The notes beneath the pieces were generated by a model. That model worked only from the letters and a program-made list of their open reading frames with translations, was not told the DNA's origin and searched no databases. From contig JADKCV010000026.1 in assembly GCA_016718655.1 (NCBI GenBank), positions 12,552 through 76,551 on the forward strand: DNA of 64,000 bases, read 5' to 3'. Source of the DNA: Flavobacteriales bacterium. GTDB taxonomy: Bacteria; Bacteroidota; Bacteroidia; Flavobacteriales_F; PHOS-HE28. Below are positions 16,433 through 26,148 of the stretch, one piece after another. Made by a program: the position numbers and the translations under genes. Each line of letters opens with the position of its first letter. Position 1 is the first letter of the stretch.

Positions 16433-17347
16433 ATGAAGAACCATCCGTTCATCCTGGTGAAGACGATCCTTCATTCGATCCTTGCACTTGTCCTTGGCGC
16501 GGTCATATTCGCCTTCTGGCTATCCCCGCGCTTGGGTGGACTCATCCCATGGGGAAAGGAGGCCATCAACCCCACGATCTCTGTGCTTCATTTCGACACC
16601 CTCGATCACGGAGCGCCCCGCTTGAACTACCCCGATATCAGCCAGGAGCCACACCTGGTGGAATTGCGCACGGCTTATGCGCTGGACACGTTGATGCACC
16701 CGGGGCACACGGATCTGGAGAACGTGCTTGCGGTGCAGCATTGGGTGCGATCGCGCTGGCAACATGACGGTGAGCATGCTGCGGGCACCACCAACGCCAT
16801 CGATATCCTACGGGCCGCGGAACAAGGCGAACGATTCCGGTGCGTGGAGTACAGCATGGTCACCACAGCGTGCTTGGCCGCTCTGGGCTACCGCGTACGG
16901 GGCTTGGGTCTCATGGCGCGTGACATCGGTGAAGTGCGCTCGGGCGGTGGTCATGCGGCGAACGAGGTCTACCTGCGCGATCTGCGGAAGTGGATGTTCC
17001 TTGATCCCCAGTACGACATCATCACGTTCCACGACAGTGTCCCGTTGAACGCGGTGGAACTGCAGCGTATGTTGGCGCTTGGCCATGATGTGGATGTGGT
17101 GAACCCCAGCCGAACGATCGGAGACGAGGAGTACCTCCGTTGGATCGGTCCATACCTGTACTACATCTACGTCACCATCGACCGCCAGTCCATCACCTTG
17201 TGGGACCGCGTGGTGGGCAACAAGAAGCAACTCACCTTGTATCCGATCGGTGCGGAACAGCCTGCGTACTTCCAGCGTATGATCCGGTGGAACAACACGT
17301 TCTACACCCATGCGCTGCGTGATCTGTATCCTGTGATACCCGACTAG
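16433..17347 (+). CDS. transglutaminase-like domain protein
   Basis: A 304-residue protein with an N-terminal hydrophobic anchor (residues 8-30). A transglutaminase-like core carries the Cys-His-Asp triad: Cys137 in G-E-R-F-R-C-V-E-Y-S, His174 in G-G-G-H-A-A-N-E-V-Y, and Asp191 in W-M-F-L-D-P-Q-Y-D. The fold covers bacterial proteases and amidases as well as cross-linkers, so the reaction cannot be named. The start at 16433 follows a TACCTTTC element and gives a sensible signal anchor; a longer frame upstream starts inside the opposing promoter region. Likely periplasmic and tethered to the inner membrane. Confidence 0.8.
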   Translation: MKNHPFILVKTILHSILALVLGAVIFAFWLSPRLGGLIPWGKEAINPTISVLHFDTLDHGAPRLNYPDISQEPHLVELRTAYALDTLMHPGHTDLENVLAVQHWVRSRWQHDGEHAAGTTNAIDILRAAEQGERFRCVEYSMVTTACLAALGYRVRGLGLMARDIGEVRSGGGHAANEVYLRDLRKWMFLDPQYDIITFHDSVPLNAVELQRMLALGHDVDVVNPSRTIGDEEYLRWIGPYLYYIYVTIDRQSITLWDRVVGNKKQLTLYPIGAEQPAYFQRMIRWNNTFYTHALRDLYPVIPD

Positions 17348-17474
17348 TCCCCTCGCTCCGATCGGGCCGGGTGGTCGAAGATGGTTCGTGGCGGAACAGA
17401 ACCGAGATCGCCCCCACCCATCCCATTCCCAACGCCTCGTCACAGGTGTTCATTCGGCACCGGAACAAGGCAAC

Positions 17475-17482
17475 TACCTTGC
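17475..17482 (+). promoter_or_regulatory. putative -7 element (TACCTTGC)
   Basis: TACCTTGC ends 17 bases before the ATG at 17500 and matches the recurring start-proximal motif of this window. Confidence 0.35.
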
Positions 17483-17499
17483 TACTAGAACCACCCACC

Positions 17500-17811
17500 A
17501 TGCACCTTCGCCACTACCTGTTGATCATTGCATCGTCGCTGGTCATGACCGGTGGCCATTTGATGGCGTTCACCGCGCATCCCGTAAGCGCCCACTTCGG
17601 GCCAGTGGAGCCGGTACCCGTGTTGAAGAAGAAGGGCACGACGTCCAAGCGGGAAAAGTCCACGGTCAACATGGGATCGGTCCGAACCACGACCGTCCGG
17701 CAGATGGTGGAGATCGGTGTGGTTCCTCATGGCAGTGTATTGGACCAACTGCTGCTCCCCGACCTGGGCCACGTATCACCCGGATCTTTGGGTACCACCA
17801 ACGGGTGCTGA
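17500..17811 (+). CDS. small secreted hypothetical protein
   Basis: A 103-residue protein whose first 30 residues form a signal peptide (H-Y-L-L-I-I-A-S-S-L-V-M-T-G). The mature part is short, basic then neutral (V-L-K-K-K-G-T-T-S-K-R-E-K-S), with no Cys except the penultimate-region C-terminal one. No family recognised. The TACCTTGC element upstream and the clean export signal support it as real. Confidence 0.5.
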   Translation: MHLRHYLLIIASSLVMTGGHLMAFTAHPVSAHFGPVEPVPVLKKKGTTSKREKSTVNMGSVRTTTVRQMVEIGVVPHGSVLDQLLLPDLGHVSPGSLGTTNGC

Positions 17812-18025
17812 GGTAGGACCACGGCTACCGGATGGTGCGCACGGATGCTCTCGTCCTTGCGAGGCGTGTGGCAGCAGTCAACCAGGAACGAAGCCTATTC
17901 GGAGAAGAACGAGGTGTGCACCTGGAAGAGCCTTAGGGCTGAATGGTCCACACCCGATAAGGATGCCGACGGAGCCACGCACTGCGAAGTACACGAAGGA
18001 CGAACGAGGTGATCCCCTTCACCGC

Positions 18026-19021
18026 TCAACGCACGATGCCACGCACCATCCGTTGACCCTGTGCGGTGCGCACGGCGAGCAGGTAGCTGCCAGCCGCGAC
18101 ACCGGTCAGTTCCACATGCACCGAGGTACGCCCTCCACCCGACATGGTCCGTAGCAGACTTCCGCTGGTGCTCCACACCTCCACCTCCGAGACAGTAGCA
18201 TCGGTGATCACCAAGAGGGCATCCGCACCATCGGGCAGCACGCGCATACCTTGGTCCACGAAGACATCGTCGATCGCGGTGATCGAACCGAGGTGGGTCA
18301 AGGTCTCTTGCACGAAACGCGCTCGGTGTTCCGACGTACCGATCAACGCAGGATCGAAGAAGGTGCTGGTCACATCCATACCCTCGTCCAATTTGCGCAC
18401 CATGCACGGCGAACCAGCCAGCGCATAACCCTCGGGACCCATCTGGTAGATCACCTCCACGTTGCCGGGCGCGGGTGTCACACCATCCACCCACCACAGC
18501 GTCGGGAAGACCCAGGTCAACCCGCTGCTGAAGTTCGCGGTCACCCCGGGCCCCGCATCGATCAGCGGGCATCCTTCGCCACCATCATCGCCGTAGCTCT
18601 GTAGGTCATAGCTCTCCACGCCCATCACCGTGTAGGGCAGGTCGGCAACGGTGAACGTGGTGGGTACGGTCGGGTAGTATGCATAGAGCATGTCGGTGCC
18701 GATGAACCAGATGGGTATACCCGCTTGTGCGAGGTCCTGCAGGTCGGTCGCTGCGTTCCACAATCCCAGTTCCACACCATCGCCGGAACAATACCAGATC
18801 ACCAGGTCGTAGGTGAGCATCTCGCTATACGAGGGTGTGGCACCGAGCGCAGCAACATCGTGCACCACGGGTTGTACACCGACCGCATCCAATGCCGCCA
18901 GCATGGTCGTACTGTTCTCCAGGATGTTGTCGTTGTCGTCCACGAACAGCACCTGCGCCTGAAGTGCGGTGAGTAGAACGAGCGCGGGAACGACAAGCAG
19001 GGTGCGTAGCATATGGCCCAT
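18026..19021 (-). CDS. T9SS type A sorting domain-containing secreted protein
   Basis: A 331-residue exported protein. Residues 4-22 are a signal peptide (L-L-V-V-P-A-L-V-L-L-T-A). The next 220 residues resemble a glutamine-amidotransferase-like/flavodoxin fold: V-L-F-V-D-D-N-D at the start and Y-D-L-V-I-W-Y-C-S-G-D-G about 50 residues later. Such domains occur in Bacteroidota surface proteins often without catalysis. The last 80 residues are a T9SS-type domain (M-R-V-L-P-D-G, V-E-V-W-S-T-S-G-S-L-L, G-V-A-A-G-S-Y-L-L). A second in-frame ATG at 19012 is an alternative start. Confidence 0.8.
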   Translation of the reverse strand: MGHMLRTLLVVPALVLLTALQAQVLFVDDNDNILENSTTMLAALDAVGVQPVVHDVAALGATPSYSEMLTYDLVIWYCSGDGVELGLWNAATDLQDLAQAGIPIWFIGTDMLYAYYPTVPTTFTVADLPYTVMGVESYDLQSYGDDGGEGCPLIDAGPGVTANFSSGLTWVFPTLWWVDGVTPAPGNVEVIYQMGPEGYALAGSPCMVRKLDEGMDVTSTFFDPALIGTSEHRARFVQETLTHLGSITAIDDVFVDQGMRVLPDGADALLVITDATVSEVEVWSTSGSLLRTMSGGGRTSVHVELTGVAAGSYLLAVRTAQGQRMVRGIVR

Positions 19022-19040
19022 GCGATGTGAATTGATGACA

Positions 19041-19048
19041 CGAAGGTA
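19041..19048 (-). promoter_or_regulatory. putative -7 element (TACCTTCG)
   Basis: On the minus strand TACCTTCG ends 19 bases before the ATG at 19021. Confidence 0.35.
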
Positions 19049-19147
19049 TCGTGGTACATCACCGACCGGATGTTGGGCATCCCGGAGGCATCACACGCAC
19101 AGGGTCACGGCCTGCCAGGAGGCAGTGGAACAGCGTCTAAGCGTATG

Positions 19148-20068
19148 TCAGTGTTGTTGAAACGCGTTGTACAGCTCCTGGACCTTTTCGCTCAACTCGG
19201 GCGGCCAGGGCGGCTTGATACCTGCGGCCAATTGCCACCTGCGTATCCAGGAATATCCGTGGCGTGTGTGTTGTTCGGGCAGTTGATAGGCGGGGTCCTT
19301 CAGCGCTTCTTCCAAGGTGACGAAGCGATACCCTCGATCAACGAGCCTGCTGAGCAGTGCTTCCAGGTGATCGGCGTTGAGCGTGTTGGCGTGCAACAAC
19401 AGCACCTGCGGGATGGCGCGACCCAGAAAGGCCTGGCTCTGCGCTTCATGGAAGCGCATCACGGCATCCATATAGTGCAGGTACTCGCTGGCCAAGGAAC
19501 GCAGTGCGGAGGTATCGTTGGCCCGCTTCGCATGTTCATAGCAATAGGCCAGCATCCACTCATCGTTGTCGAAGGTGACCGGTGCCACGGTATAGCCCAT
19601 GTCATTCAGTAGCACATTGAGGGAATCGCGGTAGCCTGGCCGTGGTCCGGTCTGTAGGAAGGGATGCCGGAAGTATCGCAGGGTTCCGCCACTTGCATCG
19701 ATCAGTGCGCGGAGGTGGCGTTCGCCGTCGCGTACATCCGCTTCATATTCGGCAAGGGGGATGTTGGCCCCGCGGTGGGCGAAGGTATGGTTGCCCAGTT
19801 CCAGCCCCGCATCGATCCACTGCTGCAGGATGTCGAGGCGCGTGCTGTCGAGGTGACCTTCCTGCTCCAGCTTGCCCGCATTGACGAAGCCGATGGCGGG
19901 CACGTCGCGCTGGCGAAGCGCGTCGATGATGCGTTCGTTCACGGAAGCCCAGGTGCCCTCTGCGCAGTTCGCACACGGCAGGTCGTCGATGGTGATCACT
20001 ACGCGGAGGTCCTGCGCACCCAGAGATAGCTGCATGAGGACGAGTATGGTGAACAGGCGGGCGCGCAT
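19148..20068 (-). CDS. secreted polysaccharide deacetylase (NodB homology domain)
   Basis: A 306-residue exported metal-dependent deacetylase. Residues 1-18 are a signal peptide. The catalytic motifs are present: T-I-D-D-L-P (Asp28/Asp29), N-H-T-F-A-H (metal His94 and His98), R-Y-F-R-H-P-F (Arg134) and a late L-L-L-H-A-N His. It would remove N- or O-acetyl groups from a polysaccharide in the periplasm or outside the cell. It has no T9SS tail. It is a single gene, convergent with nothing and divergent from the small His-rich protein gene at 20204. Confidence 0.88.
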   Translation of the reverse strand: MRARLFTILVLMQLSLGAQDLRVVITIDDLPCANCAEGTWASVNERIIDALRQRDVPAIGFVNAGKLEQEGHLDSTRLDILQQWIDAGLELGNHTFAHRGANIPLAEYEADVRDGERHLRALIDASGGTLRYFRHPFLQTGPRPGYRDSLNVLLNDMGYTVAPVTFDNDEWMLAYCYEHAKRANDTSALRSLASEYLHYMDAVMRFHEAQSQAFLGRAIPQVLLLHANTLNADHLEALLSRLVDRGYRFVTLEEALKDPAYQLPEQHTRHGYSWIRRWQLAAGIKPPWPPELSEKVQELYNAFQQH

Positions 20069-20203
20069 GGGTACAAGATCGCAAATGGGCGCTTGTTCGC
20101 TTCAATGGAGCGGACGATATCGCAGTTGGCGGCATCCGTCGAGCATCCCCCCCGTTCGGTCGACCAGGGATCAGGGGCTTGAGGAGAATGGCTACCTTGC
20201 ATC

Positions 20204-20590
20204 GTGCAGCGTTTCAAAGCATACGCACTTGGGGTCCACGTCTTGTTGTTGACCTGTACCTCCTCCGGTCTATTGGAGGTCTTTCGAATTCCAGCGTTGT
20301 TCAAGCACTACGCCGAGCACCAACAACAGGGCGGGGACCGTCCCGGGATGACCGAATTCCTCCTGCTGCACTACTTCGATAACGGACATGAGGAAAGCGA
20401 CCCTAAGGGTCATGCAGAGCTTCCTTTTCACGGTGGGGGTGCGCATTCGCCGATCGCGGACGGGTCAGGCCCATTGGCCTTGACCCTTATCCAGTTGGAT
20501 GGGGCGCCGACACCTTCTGTCCCCCCTGCGGATGAACATATCGGCCAGTGGCCGGGCAGGAGCGTATTCCAGCCCCCGAAGTTGGGTTGA
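20204..20590 (+). CDS. small His-rich secreted protein, paralogue of the gene at 40666-41052
   Basis: A 128-residue protein with a hydrophobic export segment (about residues 8-24). Its core reads F-R-I-P-A-L-x-x-H-Y-x-E-H, then E-F-L-L-L-H-Y-F-D-x-G-H-E-E, then E-L-P-F-H, and it ends V-F-Q-P-P-K. The same ordered motifs occur in the protein at 40666-41052. I recall similar small proteins near metal-efflux or cytochrome genes in Bacteroidota; the His/Glu clusters suggest periplasmic metal binding (inference). The start is a GTG that begins only three bases after a TACCTTGC element at 20193, so the transcript would be nearly leaderless or the start is misassigned. Confidence 0.65.
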   Translation: MQRFKAYALGVHVLLLTCTSSGLLEVFRIPALFKHYAEHQQQGGDRPGMTEFLLLHYFDNGHEESDPKGHAELPFHGGGAHSPIADGSGPLALTLIQLDGAPTPSVPPADEHIGQWPGRSVFQPPKLG

Positions 20591-20602
20591 CGAACGTTCT
20601 GA

Positions 20603-20652
20603 CCGGATGATCATCCGGTAGGACCAAGGGTACCCGCAAGCGCGGGTAGTCC
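20603..20652. repeat. two adjacent hairpins after the His-rich gene
   Basis: CCGGATGATCATCCGG (20603-20618) is a perfect 16-base palindrome. Just beyond it TACCCGC-AAGC-GCGGGTA (20631-20648) forms a perfect 7-pair stem, flanked by GGAC and GTCC that can extend it. They lie between the stop at 20590 and the start at 20684, so a terminator, an operator or both are possible. There is no clear T-tract. Confidence 0.5.
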
Positions 20653-20683
20653 TCTTCGTTCGAATCGGCTCACTACTGTTCCC

Positions 20684-22534
20684 ATGTTCTTGTTCAATAC
20701 CACCCTGTTCACACGAATTGGCGCCATAGGTGCCTTGCTCTGCTCCAGCATCTCTGCTTGGGGACAATGTACCTGGTATACCATCGCGGTCAATGATGGT
20801 ACCGGTGCGCCCGATGTCACTTGGACGCTCATCGATGCCATGGGAGTTCCTTGGGCGTCAGGATCCGCACCATGGAATGAAGATGTGTGCCTGCCCGATG
20901 GTTGCTATACGTTGATCATGTATGATAGCAATAGCGATGGTTGGGATGACATCGATTGGGTGATCGAGGATTGGACCGGTGATTTCGATTTTGACACCAA
21001 CCTGGGCGACGGACCGCATGGTTCGGATGTGTTCGTCCTGGGCGAGGACCAGCCTTGTGACCCGGCCGTGATAGGTGCCTCGTGTCCGGCAGGCACGAAC
21101 ACATTACAATTCATTGTCAGCAATGGATCAGCGCCGATCCAGGTTGGTTGGTCACTCACCCTCAATGGCACCGAACTGATCCAAGGAGGTGCCAATTTCA
21201 ATGACACGCTTTGTTTGGATGAGTTGTGCTATGTGCTACAAATGACCGACGCTGGGGCGAATGGATGGCAGGGGGCCACCTACACCTTGAAGTACTTCGG
21301 AGGTGCGACCTTGTATACCGGAACCTGCATGGGAGCAGCAGATTCGGTGGTGTTCGCCATCGGAGGTGTGGACTGTAGTAGCACGACCGGGGGGGGTGGG
21401 GGGAATGGTGGAGGTAGCGGCGGCACCTGCTCGGCCACGGGTGACCCCACCGGCGACTGTCCAACAGTGGTGTGTGTGTGCGACCCCTATACGTTTCCCA
21501 TTACACCGAGCGGGTTCGGTAGCATCAATGAGATACCCGACCCGGGCACCACCAGCAATCCGGCATTTGGTGGCCCGATACAACCTGCACCGTGGGGCGA
21601 CACCAACTATGGCTGTTTGTATGCCGGCGAGCTCAATAGTAGTTGGCTGAGATTCACGGTGGGCTCCACAGGCACCCTAGGGTTCAGCTTGGGTGCTGGC
21701 GGCACCCAGGCGGGATTCTACGACTGGGCCATGTGGCTTTACTCCGGCCCCGGGACTTGTTCATCCATCAATAACGATCTTCAAGCACCGGTGCGTTGCT
21801 TATGGAATGCGGTCTCGTGGGGCGGTACTGGTCTGGCAAATAGTATTCCACCGGGTGGCGATCCAGGGAATTATGGACCCGAGCTACCGGTCATTGCCGG
21901 TCAGCAATACATCATCTGTCTGAGCAACTACAGTTATGTCACGACGACCGTACCGTTGGATTTCTTCGGCACCGCCGAGGTCCAGTGCGGCACGGTGCTC
22001 CCTATGGAGCTACTTGGTTTCAGCGCTGCCGCTGAGGGCCAGGATGTGCGCGTGCAATGGACTACAGCGACCGAGCGCGACAATGACCACTTCGAAGTGG
22101 AGCGATCGACCGACATGGTGCAGTGGGACCGTGCAGGTATGCTGTATGGATCAGGTTCCAGCGGATCCGTCCACCATTATGAGCTCATCGACATCCACCC
22201 CGGTGGAACAGTTCTCTATTATCGGCTGAAGCAGGTGGATACGAATGGTTCATTCGACTACTCGGATGTACGCACGGTGGAGCTTGATAAGGCGGGAACC
22301 AGGGAGCTTTGGCCACAACCCAGTACAGGCACCTTCATGGTCGCGTCGGCCACATTGGAAGGCCTGACCCTCGTGGACGCATTGGGACAGGTGGTACGTA
22401 CCACCATTTCCCCTGGCTCGATCACAGGGACAGTGGAGATCCGTATGGACACCCCGACCCCTGGATGGTACATCCTTCTATTCCCGGACGAGCACGCTGC
22501 AGCCCGGGTGATCATCACTTCCAACAATGAATAA
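20684..22534 (+). CDS. large T9SS-exported surface protein
   Basis: A 616-residue protein. Residues 1-27 are a signal peptide ending at SAWGQ. Two Cys-bounded beta domains follow (C-L-P-D-G-C-Y-T-L and C-L-D-E-L-C-Y-V-L, each after a W-x-x-x repeat). Then comes a Gly-rich linker (about 225-250) with eight or more Gly/Ser, and a domain ending about residue 425 that resembles the Bacteroidota proprotein-type beta sandwich (Y-I-I-C-L-S-N-Y). Next is V-Q-W-T-T-A-T-E-x-x-N-D-H-F-E-V-E-R, a fibronectin-like domain common before T9SS tails, and a C-terminal sorting domain (L-W-P-Q-P-S-T-G-T-F). Likely attached to or released from the cell surface; ligand unknown. Confidence 0.82.
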   Translation: MFLFNTTLFTRIGAIGALLCSSISAWGQCTWYTIAVNDGTGAPDVTWTLIDAMGVPWASGSAPWNEDVCLPDGCYTLIMYDSNSDGWDDIDWVIEDWTGDFDFDTNLGDGPHGSDVFVLGEDQPCDPAVIGASCPAGTNTLQFIVSNGSAPIQVGWSLTLNGTELIQGGANFNDTLCLDELCYVLQMTDAGANGWQGATYTLKYFGGATLYTGTCMGAADSVVFAIGGVDCSSTTGGGGGNGGGSGGTCSATGDPTGDCPTVVCVCDPYTFPITPSGFGSINEIPDPGTTSNPAFGGPIQPAPWGDTNYGCLYAGELNSSWLRFTVGSTGTLGFSLGAGGTQAGFYDWAMWLYSGPGTCSSINNDLQAPVRCLWNAVSWGGTGLANSIPPGGDPGNYGPELPVIAGQQYIICLSNYSYVTTTVPLDFFGTAEVQCGTVLPMELLGFSAAAEGQDVRVQWTTATERDNDHFEVERSTDMVQWDRAGMLYGSGSSGSVHHYELIDIHPGGTVLYYRLKQVDTNGSFDYSDVRTVELDKAGTRELWPQPSTGTFMVASATLEGLTLVDALGQVVRTTISPGSITGTVEIRMDTPTPGWYILLFPDEHAAARVIITSNNE

Positions 22535-22879
22535 CACAAAAAGCCAACTATTGGCTGAAAGGGGACCGGTCGCCGGGACCGACTTCTTGCGATCCATGAT
22601 CTTGATCCTCGGTCATGGTGCAAGGCATCGGGTCGCTTTGAAGTACCCGGACGGAACCAGGTCGATTCCATATTTCCTTCAACGTGGCGAAAGAAGTGGA
22701 GCCTGCACCGAACGGTTTGGAACCAGAAGCCTGGGCCCCGTTGTACAAACCTGGCCGCGATCATCATGGAACACCGCGCACATATCCTTGGACGAGATCG
22801 GTCCACTTGGCTCTGGCCATGACCACTCCATCGGCACTTCACGCAACTTCATCCCATTCTACCAACAAGCATTCCTCCT
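22535..22879. other. intergenic stretch
   Basis: About 345 bases between the T9SS gene and ccsBA. Short frames here have no coherent protein features, and I see no strong hairpin. It presumably carries the ccsBA promoter. Confidence 0.45.
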
Positions 22880-25800
22880 ATGAAAGGTCCTTTCGCATCC
22901 ATACTGGAACTCTTGAAGCGGCTAGCGAACCCATTCGTAGGTACTCGAGCCGCAGGTACCTACATGATCCTGTTCGCAACCGCTATTGCTGTAGGCACCT
23001 TCATTGAGAACGACTATGGTACCAGCTCAGCACAACACGTCGTGTACAAGGCGAATTGGTTCTCCTTGCTCTTGATACTTTTCTGCATCACCATCGTGGT
23101 GAACGTGGTGCGATTCAAAATGATCAGGCAACGCAAATGGGCGTTGTTGCTCTTCCACCTATCCATGATCCTGATCCTCATCGGCGCCGCTGTAACACGG
23201 TATACGGGCTACGAGGGTATCATGCATATCCGTGAAGGCGGATCCTCCAACTCCATCCTATCCGCCGAGACCTTCCTGCAGTTCGAGGTACAAAAGAGCG
23301 AGCGCACCTATCGCTTCGACGAACCAGTGCTCTTCTCCACGCTAGGGGACAATGACTGGACAAGCTCCTACATGATCGGGAACGATCTGATCGAGGTGGT
23401 AGTGAAGGAATTCATCCCGAACCCGAAGGAATTGATCGAGGAGAGTCCGGTAGGCAAACCCATCATCAAGGTTGTATTCGCCGGTACGGGCGGGCGTGAG
23501 GAGTACTTTGTCGGTGCCGGTGAAACACGTCGCATCCGCAATGTGCTTTTCAACTTCCAAGACCAGCCACAAGCAGGTGCGGTGAACATCGCCTATCGTG
23601 ATCGATCGCTCCTCATCAAATATGACCGGCCAATGGTGCAGACGGTGATGGCCACTCAGACCACGGACACCTTGATGCCGCAAGAGGAGTATCACACCTT
23701 GATGTTGCGTTCCATGTACAATGACGGCACCAACGGCTTCGTCTTCGGTGACTTCAATGCCCAAGGTGTTGTACGCCTCGTATCCGATGGACCCAAGGTG
23801 AAGAACGAGAGCCTGACCGCACTGCGTATGGATGTGAGCGTGAACGGCACGGTGAAGGAACTACTTGTGTATGGCCAAAAAGGTGCACAAGGGAGGCCAG
23901 CCATCAGCACCGGCGAAAAGATGAATGTTGCCGTAGCCTACGGTTCCAAGGAAGTGCCACTCCCCTTCTCCCTGAAGCTCTACGATTTCATCATGGAGCG
24001 GTATCCTGGAACGGACAGTCCCACATCCTACGCCAGCGAAGTGCAACTCGTCGATGAGCGCGAGAACATCGCCGAAGACCACCGCATCTTCATGAACAAC
24101 GTGCTTGATCATGACGGCTACCGGTTCTTCCAATCATCGTACGACCAGGACGAACTGGGCACTTACCTCAGCGTGAACCACGACTTCTGGGGCACCTGGG
24201 TCACCTACATCGGTTACATCCTGCTCACACTAGGTCTGCTGTTTTCGATGTTCAGCAAGAAAAGCCGGTTCCAGAAGCTCGCGGAGAGCCTCAAGGAAAT
24301 GCGTCGAACGAATGCAACTGCGGCTGTGCTCCTCGCATTCCTGTGCGCTCCCGGAACGCTCTCCGCGCAAAAGGTCATCGATCTGGCCAACAGCGCTCAC
24401 GTGGTGGACGAAGCGCATGCGGAACTGTTCAGTCGGTTGGTCGTTCAGGACCACAATGGCCGGATGAAACCCATGCACACGCTGTCGCGCGATGTGATGC
24501 GCAAAGTGTACCGCAAGGAGAGCATCAACGGCCTCAATGCGGACCAAGTACTTCTGGGCATGTTCGTGAACAGTGCGGAGTGGGTGGATGTGCCGATGGT
24601 AAAGCTCGGGGAACACCCGGAAACACATCGCCTGATCGGTGTGGAAGGTGCATATGCAGCGTATTCCGATTTCTTCGATGCGACCGGTGCATACATCCTG
24701 CGTGAAGAGATGCGACGGGTGAACGCTTTGAAGCCGATCGACCGAGGGGTCTTCGAGAAGGATCTGTTGAAAGTGGACGAGCGTGTGAACATCATCCACA
24801 TGATGCTAGGTGGTGGCCTGCTGAAGATCATCCCGGTACCCGGTGATCCCAACAACACATGGGCCAGTGTGAACGCGGAGGGTGATGGGCACATGCATGC
24901 CAATGACCCCGTGGCCGAGCGCTTCTTCGCCGCATATGTACCAGCCATGCGGGAAGCACTCAACACGCACAACTACAGCCTGCCGAACACGCTCTTGAAC
25001 GAACTGAGCGCCTATCAAAAGGAAGCGGGCGCTGCTGTGATGCCCTCCGGAACGAAAGTGGACGCCGAGATCTTCCTGAACGAGCTGAGCGTATTCGATC
25101 GTCTGGCATTGTTCTACACGTTGCTCGGCCTCACCTTCCTTTCGCTCTTGTTCCTCTCCGTTTTCAAGCCAGCAATGGATCTGCGCAAGGTCCAAAAGGT
25201 CATGCTTGCGCTGCTGCTTGGAGGGTTCGTGCTACACACCATCGGGCTTGGGTTGCGGTGGTACGTATCCGGCCGCGCACCATGGAGCAACGGGTACGAA
25301 TCCATGATCTACATCGCATGGACAACGGTGTTGGCGGGTATCCTGTTCAGCCGTAGGTCGCTCGGTGGATCGGCCGCCACCATGATCCTATCCGCCACGG
25401 TATTGCTGGTGGCCATGCTGAGCTACCTCGATCCGGAGATCACACCACTGGTGCCCGTACTTCGCTCCTACTGGTTGACCATCCACGTTTCCTTGGAAGC
25501 GGGCAGCTATGGCTTCTTGATGCTGGGTGCGGTGATCGGCCTGATCAACCTGATCCTGATGATCTTCTTGTCCAAGGATAACGAGCGCCGAATCCACCGC
25601 ATGGTCAAGGAATTGTCGTACCTCAGTGAGATGACGCTCATCGGCGGCCTTACGATGATCACGATCGGCACTTACCTGGGTGGTGTGTGGGCCAACGAAT
25701 CGTGGGGCCGCTATTGGGGTTGGGATGCCAAGGAGACATGGGCGTTGGTCACCATCCTTGTCTATGCGTTCATTCTACACATGCGCATCATCCCCAAAAT

Positions 25801-26017
25801 GCAAGGGCTATACATGTACAACGTCACTTCGCTATTCGGATTGGCGTCAGTGATCATGACCTACTATGGGGTGAATTACTACTTGAGCGGATTGCACTCC
25901 TATGCAGCCGGTGACCCCGTACCCGTGCCTGACTGGGTTTATATGGGGGTGGCCTCGCTCGTGCTCATCAGCGCACTGGCTTGGTTTCGTAAACGTAGAT
26001 TCAAACTGTTCGCGTGA
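22880..26017 (+). CDS. ccsBA: fused cytochrome c biogenesis protein CcsBA (ResB-CcsA, System II)
   Basis: A 1045-residue inner-membrane protein that exports haem and attaches it to CXXCH apocytochromes in the periplasm. The N-terminal ResB half has helices at about residues 20-40, 58-78 and 85-105, then a large periplasmic domain and another helix near 435. The C-terminal CcsA half has at least eight helices and the diagnostic haem-handling WWD-type motif W-G-R-Y-W-G-W-D-A-K-E-T-W (about residue 950), with flanking His in W-L-T-I-H-V-S and F-I-L-H-M-R. Fused CcsBA of this length is normal in Bacteroidota. It lies beside two multihaem gene clusters that need such a ligase, and is convergent with the 12-haem gene. 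Confidence 0.93.
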   Translation: MKGPFASILELLKRLANPFVGTRAAGTYMILFATAIAVGTFIENDYGTSSAQHVVYKANWFSLLLILFCITIVVNVVRFKMIRQRKWALLLFHLSMILILIGAAVTRYTGYEGIMHIREGGSSNSILSAETFLQFEVQKSERTYRFDEPVLFSTLGDNDWTSSYMIGNDLIEVVVKEFIPNPKELIEESPVGKPIIKVVFAGTGGREEYFVGAGETRRIRNVLFNFQDQPQAGAVNIAYRDRSLLIKYDRPMVQTVMATQTTDTLMPQEEYHTLMLRSMYNDGTNGFVFGDFNAQGVVRLVSDGPKVKNESLTALRMDVSVNGTVKELLVYGQKGAQGRPAISTGEKMNVAVAYGSKEVPLPFSLKLYDFIMERYPGTDSPTSYASEVQLVDERENIAEDHRIFMNNVLDHDGYRFFQSSYDQDELGTYLSVNHDFWGTWVTYIGYILLTLGLLFSMFSKKSRFQKLAESLKEMRRTNATAAVLLAFLCAPGTLSAQKVIDLANSAHVVDEAHAELFSRLVVQDHNGRMKPMHTLSRDVMRKVYRKESINGLNADQVLLGMFVNSAEWVDVPMVKLGEHPETHRLIGVEGAYAAYSDFFDATGAYILREEMRRVNALKPIDRGVFEKDLLKVDERVNIIHMMLGGGLLKIIPVPGDPNNTWASVNAEGDGHMHANDPVAERFFAAYVPAMREALNTHNYSLPNTLLNELSAYQKEAGAAVMPSGTKVDAEIFLNELSVFDRLALFYTLLGLTFLSLLFLSVFKPAMDLRKVQKVMLALLLGGFVLHTIGLGLRWYVSGRAPWSNGYESMIYIAWTTVLAGILFSRRSLGGSAATMILSATVLLVAMLSYLDPEITPLVPVLRSYWLTIHVSLEAGSYGFLMLGAVIGLINLILMIFLSKDNERRIHRMVKELSYLSEMTLIGGLTMITIGTYLGGVWANESWGRYWGWDAKETWALVTILVYAFILHMRIIPKMQGLYMYNVTSLFGLASVIMTYYGVNYYLSGLHSYAAGDPVPVPDWVYMGVASLVLISALAWFRKRRFKLFA

Positions 26018-26148
26018 AACAGGTGCGATAGCCAGGGAAATGGACGAACGGGCCTTGTCCGGCTTGACGCAATGTATGCTACTTGATCTCGGCCTGGGGT
26101 CACGCACCCTGGAACAAGCGATCGTTGACAATCGGTCTCGAAATGGGC

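Noticed and set aside
22527..22883. 118-residue plus-strand frame between the T9SS gene and ccsBA
   Set aside because: It lacks any pattern of a folded protein, and its codon choice differs from that of neighbours.
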